From contig NZ_CP126101.1 of the NCBI RefSeq assembly GCF_030123245.1, forward strand, positions 3,532,501-3,596,500: a stretch of DNA of 64,000 bases. Reading direction: 5' to 3'. The notes beneath the pieces are model-generated. The model saw only the letters and a list, made by a program, of their open reading frames with translations, did not search any database and had not been told where the DNA came from. Positions 35,184-43,989 of this stretch are shown here, piece after piece; positions within the stretch are counted from its first letter, which is position 1; the number at the start of each line of letters is the position of its first letter. Origin of the DNA: Lysinibacillus pakistanensis (GTDB taxonomy: Bacteria; Bacillota; Bacilli; Bacillales_A; Planococcaceae). A program made the translations under genes and the position numbers.

Positions 35184-36204
35184 GTGCAACTACCTCCTCT
35201 ATTTGAATATTTTTAGCCTGAATAAATAGAAATGCTTTTTGTATTTCCTTGTCAGAACCAACAAGCTCTACGATTAAATGACCGAATGGAATTCCTTGTA
35301 ATTCTGTGATACTGCCAAATAATACATTGACATCTACAGCAAATTTTTTCGCTACCTGTGAGACAATTGGCTGTCCAATATCTACTCCAATGAATTTTAA
35401 ATTGTAAATTTTTTTAGAGGTATCTATGCTTTTTAATTGCTCATAAACAGAAGGTGGTATTTCATCTCGAACAACCGACTGGACAAAATTTTTGGTTGTC
35501 TCCTCTCTTGGTGTAGAAAAAATTTCAAGCACATTACCTGTCTCAATAATTCTTCCGTTTTCCATGACAGCCACACGATGACAAATATCTCGAATAACTT
35601 CCATTTCATGCGTAATCATCAAAATCGTAATACCGTACTCAATATTAACCTTCTTTAGTAACGCTAAAATCGATTTGGTTGTTTGTGGATCTAGAGCAGA
35701 AGTTGCTTCATCACATAAGAGAATCGTCGGTTTGGTAACAAGTGCTCTAGCGATGCCGACTCGTTGTTTTTGCCCGCCTGATAGTTCGTCAATATAGCGA
35801 TCAGCTTTGTCAGTTAAACCAACAAACGCTAATACCTCTTTTACTTGACCCTCCAAGTTTGATTTTTTTACTCCACTTATAATTAAAGGCATTGCCACAT
35901 TTTCGAATACAGTTTTAGAATGAAGAAGATTAAAATGTTGAAAAATCATGCCGATATTTTTCTTCTCCTCTCGAAGCTGCTTTTTAGTAAGCGTAGTTAA
36001 CTCTTTCCCATTCACAAGCACTCGTCCAGACGTTGGCTCCTCCAGTAAATTTACTGTTCGAATTAAGGTACTTTTACCAGCACCACTAAAGCCAATAACA
36101 CCAAAAATATTTCCTTTCTGAATTGATAAATTGATATGATTTAGGGCCGTCACTGTTGATGCTCCTACCTGAAATTCCTTTGTTGTTTCAATAAATTCAA
36201 TCAT
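35125..36204 (-). CDS. metN: MetN-type ABC transporter ATPase
   Basis: The 359-residue ATPase of a methionine-type importer. Walker A is GFSGAGKST, the signature LSGGQKQRVGIARAL, Walker B LLCDEATSALD, and the switch His lies in MITHEMEVI. A C-terminal NIL (ACT-like) domain of about 80 residues (KFIGVDIGQPIVSQVAKKF) is present, as in MetN, where it senses the substrate in the cytoplasm. The end extends 59 bp into metI. Confidence 0.94.
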   Translation of the reverse strand: MIEFIETTKEFQVGASTVTALNHINLSIQKGNIFGVIGFSGAGKSTLIRTVNLLEEPTSGRVLVNGKELTTLTKKQLREEKKNIGMIFQHFNLLHSKTVFENVAMPLIISGVKKSNLEGQVKEVLAFVGLTDKADRYIDELSGGQKQRVGIARALVTKPTILLCDEATSALDPQTTKSILALLKKVNIEYGITILMITHEMEVIRDICHRVAVMENGRIIETGNVLEIFSTPREETTKNFVQSVVRDEIPPSVYEQLKSIDTSKKIYNLKFIGVDIGQPIVSQVAKKFAVDVNVLFGSITELQGIPFGHLIVELVGSDKEIQKAFLFIQAKNIQIEEVVAHESEHTNYYRSGSRYAVHG

Positions 36205-36243
36205 GCAGTCTACCTCCTTAACATGTATGTTGTTTACTAAGCT

Positions 36244-37053
36244 TTAAAATGCGGGAACAACAGCACCTTTGTACTGATCTTCAAAGAAAGAACGTGCCTT
36301 TTCACTTGTTAACCACTTAACGACTGTTTGGATAGCTGGATCATCCTTGCTTTCCTTTGTCGAGGCAATAATATTGACATAGGGCGAATCAGAACCTTCT
36401 ATAATCAATGCATCCTCCATTGGATTATAGCCACCTTCTAAGGCGTAATTCGTATTAATAGCAGATGCGTCTACATCATCTAATGACCGAACAAGTAATG
36501 GAGAATCTACACCGATAAATTGAATATTTTTCTCATTTTTCGTAATATCCTCAACTGTATAATCACCCGTCTTCGCTTTATCTAATTCAATCAAGCCATT
36601 ATTTTGAAATAGCAGTAACGCTCGAGAGAAATTAACAACATCATTTGGTACAGCCACCTTTGCATTTTGTGGCAAATCATTTATTTTTTTTAGTTTTTTC
36701 GAATACACACCAAATGGCTCAATATGAATCCCTTTTACACTGACTAAAGCTAAATGACTTTCTTTATTCGTTTGCTTTAAAAACGGAACATGTTGAAAAT
36801 AATTAAAATCCAACTCACCATCTGCTGTTTGTTGGTTCGTTTGCACAGCATCTTTTATAATGGAAATGTCTAGTTTCACTCCATCCTTTTCAATATCTTT
36901 TGCTAAATACTCTAATACCTCCGCATGAGGAACATTGGCAGCACCCACTTTTAATGTGACAATCTCCTCTTTACCTTCCTCTCCTTTGCTCGTGCAGCCA
37001 GCAAGCAAGCCTATTATCAATGCTCCAATTAGCAATTTCCAACCTTTTCTCAT
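36244..37053 (-). CDS. metQ: MetQ/NlpA family substrate-binding lipoprotein (proximal)
   Basis: First gene of the operon: a 269-residue lipoprotein with lipobox LLAGC. Family features are VKVGAANVPHAEVLEYLAKD, NYFQHVPFL, FGVYSKKLKKINDLP and VAVPNDVVNFSRALLL. A strong GGAGG site precedes the ATG and a sigma-A promoter lies 49-77 bp upstream. It probably captures the substrate for MetN/MetI. D-methionine or another sulfur compound are both possible; the sequence alone does not decide. Confidence 0.91.
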   Translation of the reverse strand: MRKGWKLLIGALIIGLLAGCTSKGEEGKEEIVTLKVGAANVPHAEVLEYLAKDIEKDGVKLDISIIKDAVQTNQQTADGELDFNYFQHVPFLKQTNKESHLALVSVKGIHIEPFGVYSKKLKKINDLPQNAKVAVPNDVVNFSRALLLFQNNGLIELDKAKTGDYTVEDITKNEKNIQFIGVDSPLLVRSLDDVDASAINTNYALEGGYNPMEDALIIEGSDSPYVNIIASTKESKDDPAIQTVVKWLTSEKARSFFEDQYKGAVVPAF

Positions 37054-37101
37054 ACCATTACCTCCTTAATTAATCAATTTACTTGGTTTAATGTAAAACA
37101 A

Positions 37102-37130
37102 ATCTTATCTATTTACTAAGAATTGGTCAA
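37102..37130 (-). promoter_or_regulatory. Sigma-A promoter of the organosulfur operon
   Basis: TTGACC (37130-37125) and TAAGAT (37107-37102) with a 17-bp spacer on the minus strand, 49 bp before the proximal metQ. No S-box riboswitch or T-box lies between them. Control by CymR, encoded at 57550, is possible but no clear operator was recognised. Confidence 0.75.
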
Positions 37131-37287
37131 TACCTCCTTTACTGTATTTGTCCAAAAATTCAGAAAATAAATCTTTGAAAAAGCATTTTTTTCTCGTAAA
37201 ATCACCAAATTCAATCGAAAGTACAAAAATTCCATTTGCAGATAGAATCCTTTTTAACTATAGATAGAAAATTTCTATTATTTAAAT

Positions 37288-37500
37288 ATCAATTTCGCCT
37301 TGGCGTAATTGTAGCTGCCGCTTTGCTTTCGCTACAGAAAACATTTGTTGCTGTCGCTTCGCTTTCGCACAGATAAATTGCCACAGGACGTGGCGTTCCG
37401 CTATTTCAGTAGGTGTTTGGATACCTACTGAAAAGGAACCAAAACCGCATTCATCTAACCGCCTGTAGAGGTAGGAGTCTTCTGCTGAATGAAGATAAAA
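37288..37500 (+). repeat. Repeat family copy R2 (full length)
   Basis: Carries all modules: head TTTCGCCTTGGCGTAATTG, GC-rich units GCCGCTTTGCTTTCGCTAC and GTCGCTTCGCTTTCGC (37311-37365), a CAGTAGGT...ACCTACTG hairpin (37409-37432), ACCGCATTCATCT, CCTGTAGAGGTAGGAGTCTT and the tail CTGCTGAATGAAGATAAA. On the minus strand the element is open for 80 codons ending LRQGEID in the head, but there is no ribosome binding site and the frame follows from the repeat composition, so I do not call a gene. Confidence 0.85.
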
Positions 37501-37533
37501 AAACTCTGAGTGGCTCACAACCACTCAGAGTTT

Positions 37534-38061
37534 TTACAATTCATTCAAAATATCTTCAACAAATGTCCATTCCTCATTAGTTTCAATTGGTAATAATTCT
37601 TCTATTGAACCGTCATTACCAGATAAATATTGCGCCGCAAAAATATCTCGTTCCTCAATAGGTTCGTCCGTTACAGGTACATATAAAACATAGGACTTTC
37701 TAAATTGTTCGGATGAAAATGTATGAATAACCTCACAGACTTGATCTATTCCATCCTCATCCGTAACGGTAATTAACTGTGGCTCCTCCTGAAATTCGTC
37801 CAGAAGTGTTAGCACGACCTCATTAATCATTTCCCATTCTGCCTCAGTTTCAACAGGCATTAAATTGGTCATTTCTCCGTTGTTATCATCGTACTCAAAT
37901 GTCATAGCAGAAATATCCCCTGGAATTTCATTACCCACTTCGTCAATTAACGAAAATAGTACATATGATTTTTCCTCTGCATCAAAGGTAAAAACGACCC
38001 TGCATTTTTGTTCCTTGCCATCTTCACCAATAATCATAAATTCTTGTGTTTCTTCATTCAT
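37534..38061 (-). CDS. Tandem DUF1292 protein
   Basis: A very acidic 175-residue cytoplasmic protein made of two DUF1292 units (about residues 5-85 and 95-175). Each contains the pattern of a short strand with a Cys (KCRVVFTFDAEEKSYVLF; QVCEVIHTFSSEQFRKSYVLY), a DISAM/DIFAAQY strand and an EWEMINE/EWTFVED end. The single-unit relative at 38410 is the YrzB-type protein. Function is unknown. It lies downstream of that gene across a 348-bp gap with a terminator, so it probably has its own promoter, and looks like an internal duplication. Confidence 0.82.
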   Translation of the reverse strand: MNEETQEFMIIGEDGKEQKCRVVFTFDAEEKSYVLFSLIDEVGNEIPGDISAMTFEYDDNNGEMTNLMPVETEAEWEMINEVVLTLLDEFQEEPQLITVTDEDGIDQVCEVIHTFSSEQFRKSYVLYVPVTDEPIEERDIFAAQYLSGNDGSIEELLPIETNEEWTFVEDILNEL

Positions 38062-38409
38062 TCAAATTCCTCCTTTTTGTTTTTTTGAGAGATAGGGGTC
38101 ATTCAGTTGTATGGTAAAGTTAGGCTTGTTGGTAATATTCCTTTCGATCACGTTTAAATCACTGTTGAGTGACTCCTTACTCTTACAACCGATTTGTCAC
38201 TTCTAACGGTTTAAGCGGCTCCTCACTCTCTTCCTTTCACAGCTATATTGACGTCCCATATTTTTGACCACTTTCACCAACTGTATTAGGCCGAATTCCC
38301 GCAATTTTTGATCACTATTACTCCATATTGAGCATTCGCCTGCATATCCCAATAAAAAAGGAACAAGGACTGCAAGTTGCGCTCCTTGTTCCAAGCTTAA
38401 GAAAGAAGA
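38062..38409. other. 348-bp gap between the two DUF1292 genes
   Basis: Holds the terminator of the upstream gene (38354-38392) and some decayed-looking direct repetition: ATTTTTGACCACT at 38261 and ATTTTTGATCACT at 38304, 43 bp apart, and CTCCTTACTCT at 38170 versus CTCCTCACTCT at 38220. No ORF with a start signal is seen. Confidence 0.45.
38354..38392 (-). terminator. Terminator of the alaS-ireB-ruvX-DUF1292 transcript
   Basis: GGAACAAGGA pairs perfectly with TCCTTGTTCC and is followed by six U residues on the minus strand, 18 bp after the DUF1292 stop. Confidence 0.85.
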
Positions 38410-38718
38410 TTAGTCTTCGTATTCATCCTCTAAAGCATTTAAAACATCCTCTACCATATCCCACTCTGCTTCTGTTTCGATTGGTGTTAACTCGCCGTCT
38501 TCACCATTTTCAGAAGGAACGAATGAAGAAACGAAAATTTCTACAGAACCATCCTCATCTTCTTCTGCTCCTACCATTGAGTAAAATACGTAGGATTTGC
38601 CAAATTCAGGCGATTCATGAACATGAATCACTTCACAAAGCTGTTCATTCCCGTTCTCGTCAATCACTGTAATGTGTTGTACGTGTAATTCTTCTTCATG
38701 GTTGTGCTCGTGTGCCAT
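38410..38718 (-). CDS. yrzB: DUF1292 protein, YrzB-like
   Basis: A 102-residue acidic protein with a His-rich start ([11 protein letters not shown]) and one DUF1292 unit: [54 protein letters not shown]. It follows ruvX and ireB as yrzB follows yrrK and yrzL in B. subtilis. The function is unknown. GAGGTGACAAGCAC precedes the ATG. Confidence 0.86.
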   Translation of the reverse strand: MAHEHNHEEELHVQHITVIDENGNEQLCEVIHVHESPEFGKSYVFYSMVGAEEDEDGSVEIFVSSFVPSENGEDGELTPIETEAEWDMVEDVLNALEDEYED

Positions 38719-38737
38719 GTGCTTGTCACCTCATCAA

Positions 38738-39154
38738 TTAATTTTTGCTATCCAAATAGCCTTGTAAGATCATCACAGCAGCCATTTTATCAATGACTTG
38801 CTTCCGTTTTTTGCGACTAACATCTGCATCAATTAGCATACGCTCAGCAGCCATTGTCGTTAAACGTTCATCCCAAAGCTTTACTGGCAGTGAAAAGGTC
38901 TCCTCTAAAAGCTTTTTATAGTTTTCAGATGCCTCTCCACGTGGTCCCACCGTATTATTCATGTTTTTCGGATAACCTACAACAAATTCTGTTATAGCAT
39001 ACTCCTTTACTAGCTCGGCTATTCGTTCAACACCAAATTCACCGTTTGCTTCATCAATTTTCACGGTTTCAATACCTTGGGCCGTCCACCCTAAAGCATC
39101 GCTTATTGCCACGCCCACAGTTTTTGACCCAACGTCTAATCCCATAATTCTCAT
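38738..39154 (-). CDS. ruvX: Holliday junction resolvase-like RuvX (YqgF/YrrK)
   Basis: A 138-residue RNase-H-fold nuclease. [19 protein letters not shown] gives the first catalytic Asp, [12 protein letters not shown] the middle strand and [15 protein letters not shown] the DERLTT signature, with a late Asp in VIDKMAAV. Family members resolve Holliday junctions in vitro and are linked to 16S rRNA 5'-end processing. It is coupled to ireB (2-bp gap). Confidence 0.94.
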   Translation of the reverse strand: MRIMGLDVGSKTVGVAISDALGWTAQGIETVKIDEANGEFGVERIAELVKEYAITEFVVGYPKNMNNTVGPRGEASENYKKLLEETFSLPVKLWDERLTTMAAERMLIDADVSRKKRKQVIDKMAAVMILQGYLDSKN

Positions 39155-39156
39155 TT

Positions 39157-39423
39157 CTAGTCCTCGTTATTCTTTTTAATATAAAATTTAACAAGCTCTT
39201 CTAGAATTTCGTCACGCTCAAGCTTGCGAATTAAATTACGAGCATCCTGATGGCGAGGAATATACGCCGGATCACCAGAAAGTAAATAACCGACAATCTG
39301 ATTGATAGGATTATATCCCTTTTCCTCTAATGAAGAATGAACTTTCAACATTACCTGCTTGACTTCCTGTTCCATTGATTCTTCTGGAAAATTAAATTTC
39401 ATCGTTTGATCAAATGAACTCAT
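39157..39423 (-). CDS. ireB: IreB family regulatory phosphoprotein
   Basis: An 88-residue protein, [15 protein letters not shown] at the N-terminus, with the family core [32 protein letters not shown] (given here in part: [18 protein letters not shown]). In enterococci the homologue is phosphorylated by the PASTA kinase IreK on N-terminal threonines and affects cephalosporin tolerance. The ATG at 39423 follows GAGGTG by 7 nt. It is placed alaS-ireB-ruvX as in B. subtilis. Confidence 0.9.
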   Translation of the reverse strand: MSSFDQTMKFNFPEESMEQEVKQVMLKVHSSLEEKGYNPINQIVGYLLSGDPAYIPRHQDARNLIRKLERDEILEELVKFYIKKNNED

Positions 39424-39509
39424 GACCAGCACCTCGCTTTCAGAAATAAGGAGATGTGCAAAAAGCTCATCTCCAATTTCTCTTTATTATAACCGATTTG
39501 GCGTATTAA

Positions 39510-42170
39510 TTAAATGGATTTAATATAATCATACACAGAAAGTAGTGCTTCATCAAGTTTTGATGCATCTTTTGCACCTGCCATCGCCATATCCGGACGA
39601 CCGCCACCTTTACCACCACATGCCTCTGCTACCATTTTTACGATATTTCCAGCATGATAATTGCCGCCCACTAAATCTTTTGTGACGCCGGCACATAGCA
39701 TTACTTTCTCGCCATCAACAGCTCCTAAAACGACAATAGCTTTATTCATTTTCACTTTTAAATCATCCATCATTTGACGCAATTGATTGTTATCTTTCGC
39801 TTCTACTCTAGTAGAAAGGACTGTTACATCACCAATTGTTTGAGCTGCATCTACAATTGCTCCTGCTTGTGCATTCGCAATTTTTTGTGATAGTGCTTCA
39901 TTATCACGTTGTAATTCTTTGTAGTCTGCTTGAAGTGCCTGTACTTTTGTCACAATATCTTTCGGATTTGCTTTTAATAGGGCTGCAGCATCGTTTAATA
40001 AAGCTTCCTCTTCTTTAACTGCTTCATATGCCACTTTTCCTGTTACAGCCTCTATACGACGCGTACCTGCACCGATCCCACCTTCTGAGACAATTTTGAA
40101 GAAACCTATTTCAGAAGAGCGTTTTACATGTAAACCACCACAAAGCTCAATAGAGTAATCCCCAATAGAAACTACACGGACAATATCGCCATACTTCTCA
40201 CCGAATAATGCCATAGCCCCCATTGCCTTCGCTTCATCGATGCCTTTTTCTTCAATCACAACCTCTATATCATCCCACACTTTTTCATTTACAATACGTT
40301 CAATTTGCTGTAACTCCTCTTTTGTCACTTGACCAAAGTGTGAGAAGTCAAAGCGTAAGCGATCAGGACCTACATATGAACCAGCTTGGTTAACATGATC
40401 GCCTAGCACATCTTTTAATGCACGTTGCATAATATGTGTAGCTGTATGATTTTTAATAATTAAATTTCGATCATCACGATTAACAACTGCTTGCACAGTA
40501 TCTTCTACATGCATTTCACCAGATTCAACTACCACTGTATGGAGCGGCTGACCATTTGGTGCTTTTTGAACATCTTTGACAACAGCAGTAAAGCTATCAT
40601 TTGAAATGATACCGCTATCTGCAATTTGTCCGCCCATCTCAGCATAGAATGGTGTTTTTGCTAAAATTACTAGCGCTTCTTGACCTTCAGAGGCAACCTT
40701 CGCTACTTGTCCATTGACAATCATCGCTGCAATTTCTGTGTCTGTCGTTAAAGTATCATAGCCTACAAATTCGCTGGCAACCGTTAAATTTGCGAGAACT
40801 TCATTTTGCACTTGCATGGAGTCTACATCTTGACGAGCTGCACGGGCACGCTCACGTTGCTCTTCCATTGCTATCTCGAAGCCTTCATGATCTACCTTCA
40901 TGCCTACTTCTTCTGCATATTCTTCTGTTAATTCAATTGGGAAACCATAAGTATCATATAATCGGAAAGCATCTGCCCCTGGAATATAAACATGTCCTGC
41001 TGCTTTTTGTGATTCAACGACCTCATTAAAGATAGCTAAACCACCGTCTAATGTTTCATGGAAGCGAATTTCTTCATTTTTAATGACACGTTGGATAAAT
41101 TCACTTTTTTCCGTTACCTCTGGATAGAAGTCCTCCATTATTTTGCCAGCAGTTGGTACCAATTCAAACATAAATGGTTTTTCAATACCTATTTGTTTTG
41201 CATAGCGAACAGCACGACGTAATAGACGACGTAATACATAACCACGACCTTCATTTGAAGGAAGTGCGCCATCACCAATCGCAAAAGCTACTGTACGGAT
41301 GTGGTCTGCAATTACTTTGAATGGTGTATTAATATCCTCTTCTGAACCGAAGATTTCATTTAAATCTACTTCACTAGGACGCTTATACTTACGGTTAGCA
41401 AACTCCTCAATTTTTTCAATAATTGGCATGAATAAATCAGTATCAAAGTTAGTTGGAACATTTTGAACAACTGACACAATACGCTCAAGACCCATACCTG
41501 TATCAATATTTTGCTTTGGCAGCGGCGTATACGTACCATCTGGATTATGGTTGAATTGTGAGAACACTAAGTTCCAAATTTCAAGGTAGCGTTCATTTTC
41601 TCCACCTGGATACATTTCTGGATCACTATCATTAGAGCCGTATTCTTCTCCACGGTCATAAAAAATCTCTGAGTTTGGACCAGAAGGACCTTCTCCAATA
41701 TCCCAGAAGTTCCCCTCTAATCGGATTAAACGTTCTTCAGGGATTCCAATTTCGTTATGCCAAACATCATAGGCTTCTTGGTCTTCAGGATGAATAGTAA
41801 TAGATAAAAGCTCTGGATCAAAGCCCATCCACTTTTTATCTGTTAAGAACTCCCAAGCATAATGAATCGCTTCTTTTTTGAAGTAATCTCCAATAGAGAA
41901 GTTACCAAGCATTTCGAAAAACGTATGGTGACGTGCTGTTTTACCTACGTTTTCAATGTCATTTGTACGAATCGATTTTTGCGCATTTGTGATACGTGGA
42001 TTTTCTGGAATAACACGTCCATCAAAATATGGTTTAAGAGTAGCAACACCAGAGTTAATCCAAAGTAAGGATGGGTCATTAATGGGTACTAGTGGAGCTG
42101 ATGGCTCATGATGATGACCTTTCTCTTTAAAGAATTCCAAATACATACGGCGAATATCTGCTGCTTTCAT
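39510..42170 (-). CDS. alaS: Alanyl-tRNA synthetase
   Basis: An 886-residue class II synthetase. Motif 1 region ([17 protein letters not shown]), motif 2 ([25 protein letters not shown]) and motif 3 ([12 protein letters not shown]) are in the catalytic domain. The editing domain, which removes mischarged Ser and Gly, has HTATH and CGGLH zinc ligands, and the C-terminal DHHA1-type end has [14 protein letters not shown]. It is controlled by a T-box leader and followed by ireB, ruvX and a DUF1292 gene in one transcript. Confidence 0.97.
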   Translation of the reverse strand: MKAADIRRMYLEFFKEKGHHHEPSAPLVPINDPSLLWINSGVATLKPYFDGRVIPENPRITNAQKSIRTNDIENVGKTARHHTFFEMLGNFSIGDYFKKEAIHYAWEFLTDKKWMGFDPELLSITIHPEDQEAYDVWHNEIGIPEERLIRLEGNFWDIGEGPSGPNSEIFYDRGEEYGSNDSDPEMYPGGENERYLEIWNLVFSQFNHNPDGTYTPLPKQNIDTGMGLERIVSVVQNVPTNFDTDLFMPIIEKIEEFANRKYKRPSEVDLNEIFGSEEDINTPFKVIADHIRTVAFAIGDGALPSNEGRGYVLRRLLRRAVRYAKQIGIEKPFMFELVPTAGKIMEDFYPEVTEKSEFIQRVIKNEEIRFHETLDGGLAIFNEVVESQKAAGHVYIPGADAFRLYDTYGFPIELTEEYAEEVGMKVDHEGFEIAMEEQRERARAARQDVDSMQVQNEVLANLTVASEFVGYDTLTTDTEIAAMIVNGQVAKVASEGQEALVILAKTPFYAEMGGQIADSGIISNDSFTAVVKDVQKAPNGQPLHTVVVESGEMHVEDTVQAVVNRDDRNLIIKNHTATHIMQRALKDVLGDHVNQAGSYVGPDRLRFDFSHFGQVTKEELQQIERIVNEKVWDDIEVVIEEKGIDEAKAMGAMALFGEKYGDIVRVVSIGDYSIELCGGLHVKRSSEIGFFKIVSEGGIGAGTRRIEAVTGKVAYEAVKEEEALLNDAAALLKANPKDIVTKVQALQADYKELQRDNEALSQKIANAQAGAIVDAAQTIGDVTVLSTRVEAKDNNQLRQMMDDLKVKMNKAIVVLGAVDGEKVMLCAGVTKDLVGGNYHAGNIVKMVAEACGGKGGGRPDMAMAGAKDASKLDEALLSVYDYIKSI

Positions 42171-42229
42171 AGGATAAATTCCTCCTCATTAATTTTGTTA
42201 AGTTTACGATATGAATCCGCAAATAAGCA

Positions 42230-42469
42230 TAAAAAAGCCCTCATCCCAATAAGGGACGAGGACTTGTTAGTTGTCTCGCGGTACCACCCTAGTTGTAAGT
42301 AAAAAATACTTACCTCTTTAGCACTTGTAACGTAAGTGAACGGCAGAGATTAACTGCACTCTGGAGTAGCTTTCGGTATCTGCCATGTGAGGATTTTTTC
42401 AGCCAAGAAATCCCTTTCTGAACACCCACAAATACGTACTTGTTCCATCATCGTTTTTACTATTTTCTA
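42230..42469 (-). promoter_or_regulatory. T-box leader of alaS
   Basis: The minus strand holds AACTAGGGTGGTACCGCG (42295-42278), the T-box/antiterminator sequence that pairs with the free 3' end of uncharged tRNA. It is preceded by a long stem I region with an AGTA-type start, and followed by a terminator stem GTCCTCGTCCC / GGGATGAGGGC with six U residues (42263-42231). Uncharged tRNA-Ala should stabilise the antiterminator. I could not fix the specifier codon by eye. Confidence 0.95.
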
Positions 42470-42475
42470 TCGAGC

Positions 42476-42504
42476 ATTATAAAAAAAATATTTTGTTCTG
42501 TCAA
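42476..42504 (-). promoter_or_regulatory. Sigma-A promoter of alaS
   Basis: Perfect TTGACA (42504-42499) and TATAAT (42481-42476) with a 17-bp spacer on the minus strand. Transcription should begin near 42469, at the start of the T-box. Confidence 0.9.
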
Positions 42505-42529
42505 TTGGCACTAGTATGACTAAGCATCA

Positions 42530-43495
42530 TTAGGCAATCATTTTTTTGAAGTATGCCCACATTCCCCAAGTAAATACAACTAAAAATACACTAATTGTAA
42601 TCGTTGTAATTGGTGAATCCGGATATGGCAATGGAACATTCATGCCAAAAAAGCTTGTAATGACTGATAATGGCAGCATAATTGTTGATATTACAGTAAG
42701 CAGATTAAGCTTTTCAATTGATTTGCCACTAATAATTGAAAAATAAGTATCTAAGGTACTGTTTACTAAATCTCTATAGGTTTCTGTCGATTCAACAATT
42801 CGTTCAAGATGGTCATTTAAATCTTTATAGAATGGAATATTTTCCTCACGAATTTCAAATTTCCACTGACCATTACTATTTGAAAAAATTCTTTTTTGTG
42901 GCATAATTGCCTGTCGAATGAATATAATAGTTCGCTTAAGCGCAAGAAACTCCTCTGTAACTATTTTCGGCTGATAATCATATATTTCCTCTTCAAGCTC
43001 ATCTATACGCGCTCTAATCCGTTCTAAAACTGGGAAATATTCATCAGTAATGCCGTCAATAAGTGTATGCAAAAGAAAATCAGTGCCTTTATCTAAATAC
43101 TTTGTACTGTTTAAGCAAATATTTTCGATGTGACCTAGCCATTTAAGCTTTTGCTTATGAACCGTTACAACATAATTAGGACCCATAAAAATATTTAATT
43201 CTACTGTAGTTATTTCATTGCTACTTTTTTCATTATAGATCGGGGCATGAAAAACAAAAAATTTATAGTCGCCATAATGATCCATTTTAGGGCGAGAACC
43301 TTCGTTTAAGCAATCCTCTACCGCTAATGGATGGAAGCCAAAAATTTCCGCGATATCATTTAATTCATTGTAGCTATATGCATATAAGTCAACCCATAAT
43401 AAATCCTCGGCATGGAGGCCATGTTTAAATTCTTTCAAATTAAAATCATGTTCTACTACGTTGCTTCTTTTTTTAAAATAATGGATTTTAATCAT
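42530..43495 (-). CDS. corA: CorA-type magnesium/cobalt transporter
   Basis: A 321-residue CorA family channel. The long cytoplasmic N-terminal domain (PLAVEDCLNEGSRPKMDHYGDYKF) leads to the stalk helix and two C-terminal membrane helices. The family signature GMN is at the end of the first (SFFGMNVPLPYP). CorA pentamers import Mg2+ down the potential. The gene is behind an M-box riboswitch, so expression should rise when Mg2+ is low. The ATG follows GAGGTGAAAAACA. Confidence 0.94.
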   Translation of the reverse strand: MIKIHYFKKRSNVVEHDFNLKEFKHGLHAEDLLWVDLYAYSYNELNDIAEIFGFHPLAVEDCLNEGSRPKMDHYGDYKFFVFHAPIYNEKSSNEITTVELNIFMGPNYVVTVHKQKLKWLGHIENICLNSTKYLDKGTDFLLHTLIDGITDEYFPVLERIRARIDELEEEIYDYQPKIVTEEFLALKRTIIFIRQAIMPQKRIFSNSNGQWKFEIREENIPFYKDLNDHLERIVESTETYRDLVNSTLDTYFSIISGKSIEKLNLLTVISTIMLPLSVITSFFGMNVPLPYPDSPITTITISVFLVVFTWGMWAYFKKMIA

Positions 43496-43545
43496 TGTTT
43501 TTCACCTCATGTTTTATTATTTAAGGAGAACAAACAGGCATAACC

Positions 43546-43635
43546 CTATTGTTGTTTCGGCGATAAGAAATCGACGATCCTTAATTGTTTATTTCTTCCT
43601 AACATTTGCTTACCCGGCTCAGGACTACTATCCAT
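43546..43635 (-). CDS. Putative 29-residue leader peptide upstream of corA
   Basis: A small ORF starting MDSSPEPGKQMLGRNKQ and ending LSPKQQ, basic and polar with no membrane segment. AAGGAAGGTGATG lies 5-6 nt before the ATG, a strong ribosome binding site. It sits 28 bp after the M-box terminator and 50 bp before corA, so it is only transcribed when the riboswitch allows readthrough. I do not recognise a family. It could be a regulatory leader peptide (its Pro residues recall enterobacterial mgtA leader peptides by analogy only) or a small functional protein. Confidence 0.55.
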   Translation of the reverse strand: MDSSPEPGKQMLGRNKQLRIVDFLSPKQQ

Positions 43636-43659
43636 TTCTCATCACCTTCCTTAAATAAC

Positions 43660-43690
43660 AAAAACACGCCTTCGACGAATGAAGGCGTGT
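43660..43690 (-). terminator. M-box expression-platform terminator
   Basis: ACACGCCTTC pairs with GAAGGCGTGT on the minus strand, followed by TTTTG. It lies about 105 bp after the aptamer and before the leader ORF and corA. It should form when Mg2+ is bound. Confidence 0.78.
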
Positions 43691-43794
43691 TGAATACACA
43701 TATCAAAAAAACAGCACAGTAAAGTACAGTACTTTGCTTTCTTACCTTCAAACGTTGAGTTTTAGCACTATGCGGCATAGGAAATTTACTCCAG

Positions 43795-43908
43795 CTACGT
43801 TAAAAAACACCTTATTTCGATGATTTCTGTTGACCCATTGGCGTCTCTCGACATTTTTGGGTAGTAGCGTATCTCCAGCATAGGAGCCTCACCTAACGAA
43901 GGGATTGT
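43795..43908 (-). promoter_or_regulatory. M-box (ykoK) magnesium riboswitch
   Basis: The minus strand shows the conserved aptamer elements in order: GTTAGGTGAGGCTCCTA, GGAGATACGCTACTACCC, AAAAATGTCGAGAGACGCC and AATGGGTCAACAG. These are the invariant blocks of the M-box family, which folds upon Mg2+ binding and turns transcription off. It lies between a strong promoter and the corA gene. A 64-codon reading frame across it is accidental. Confidence 0.92.
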
Positions 43909-43927
43909 TATTTTTTTATTCCTGTAA

Positions 43928-43956
43928 ATCATAATGCATAATGAAACAACTGTCAA
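43928..43956 (-). promoter_or_regulatory. Sigma-A promoter of the M-box-corA unit
   Basis: TTGACA (43956-43951) and TATGAT (43933-43928), spacer 17 bp, on the minus strand just after the hpaB-like stop. Start of transcription would be about 15 bp before the aptamer. Confidence 0.82.
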
Positions 43957-43989
43957 ACTGAAAAAGCACTGGATCAGTTTTAGGAACAA

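Noticed and set aside
36244..37140. S-box (SAM) riboswitch before the metQ operon
   Set aside because: The leader is only about 40 nt and has no conserved S-box blocks or terminator.
37282..37524. 80-codon minus-strand frame ending LRQGEID
   Set aside because: It is repeat copy R2 read through. No ribosome binding site, and the same ending appears wherever the repeat head occurs. It could still be expressed by chance, but the repeat explains it.
43795..43989. 64-codon reading frame on the minus strand
   Set aside because: It runs across the M-box aptamer and its promoter; the conserved RNA blocks explain the sequence and there is no ribosome binding site.
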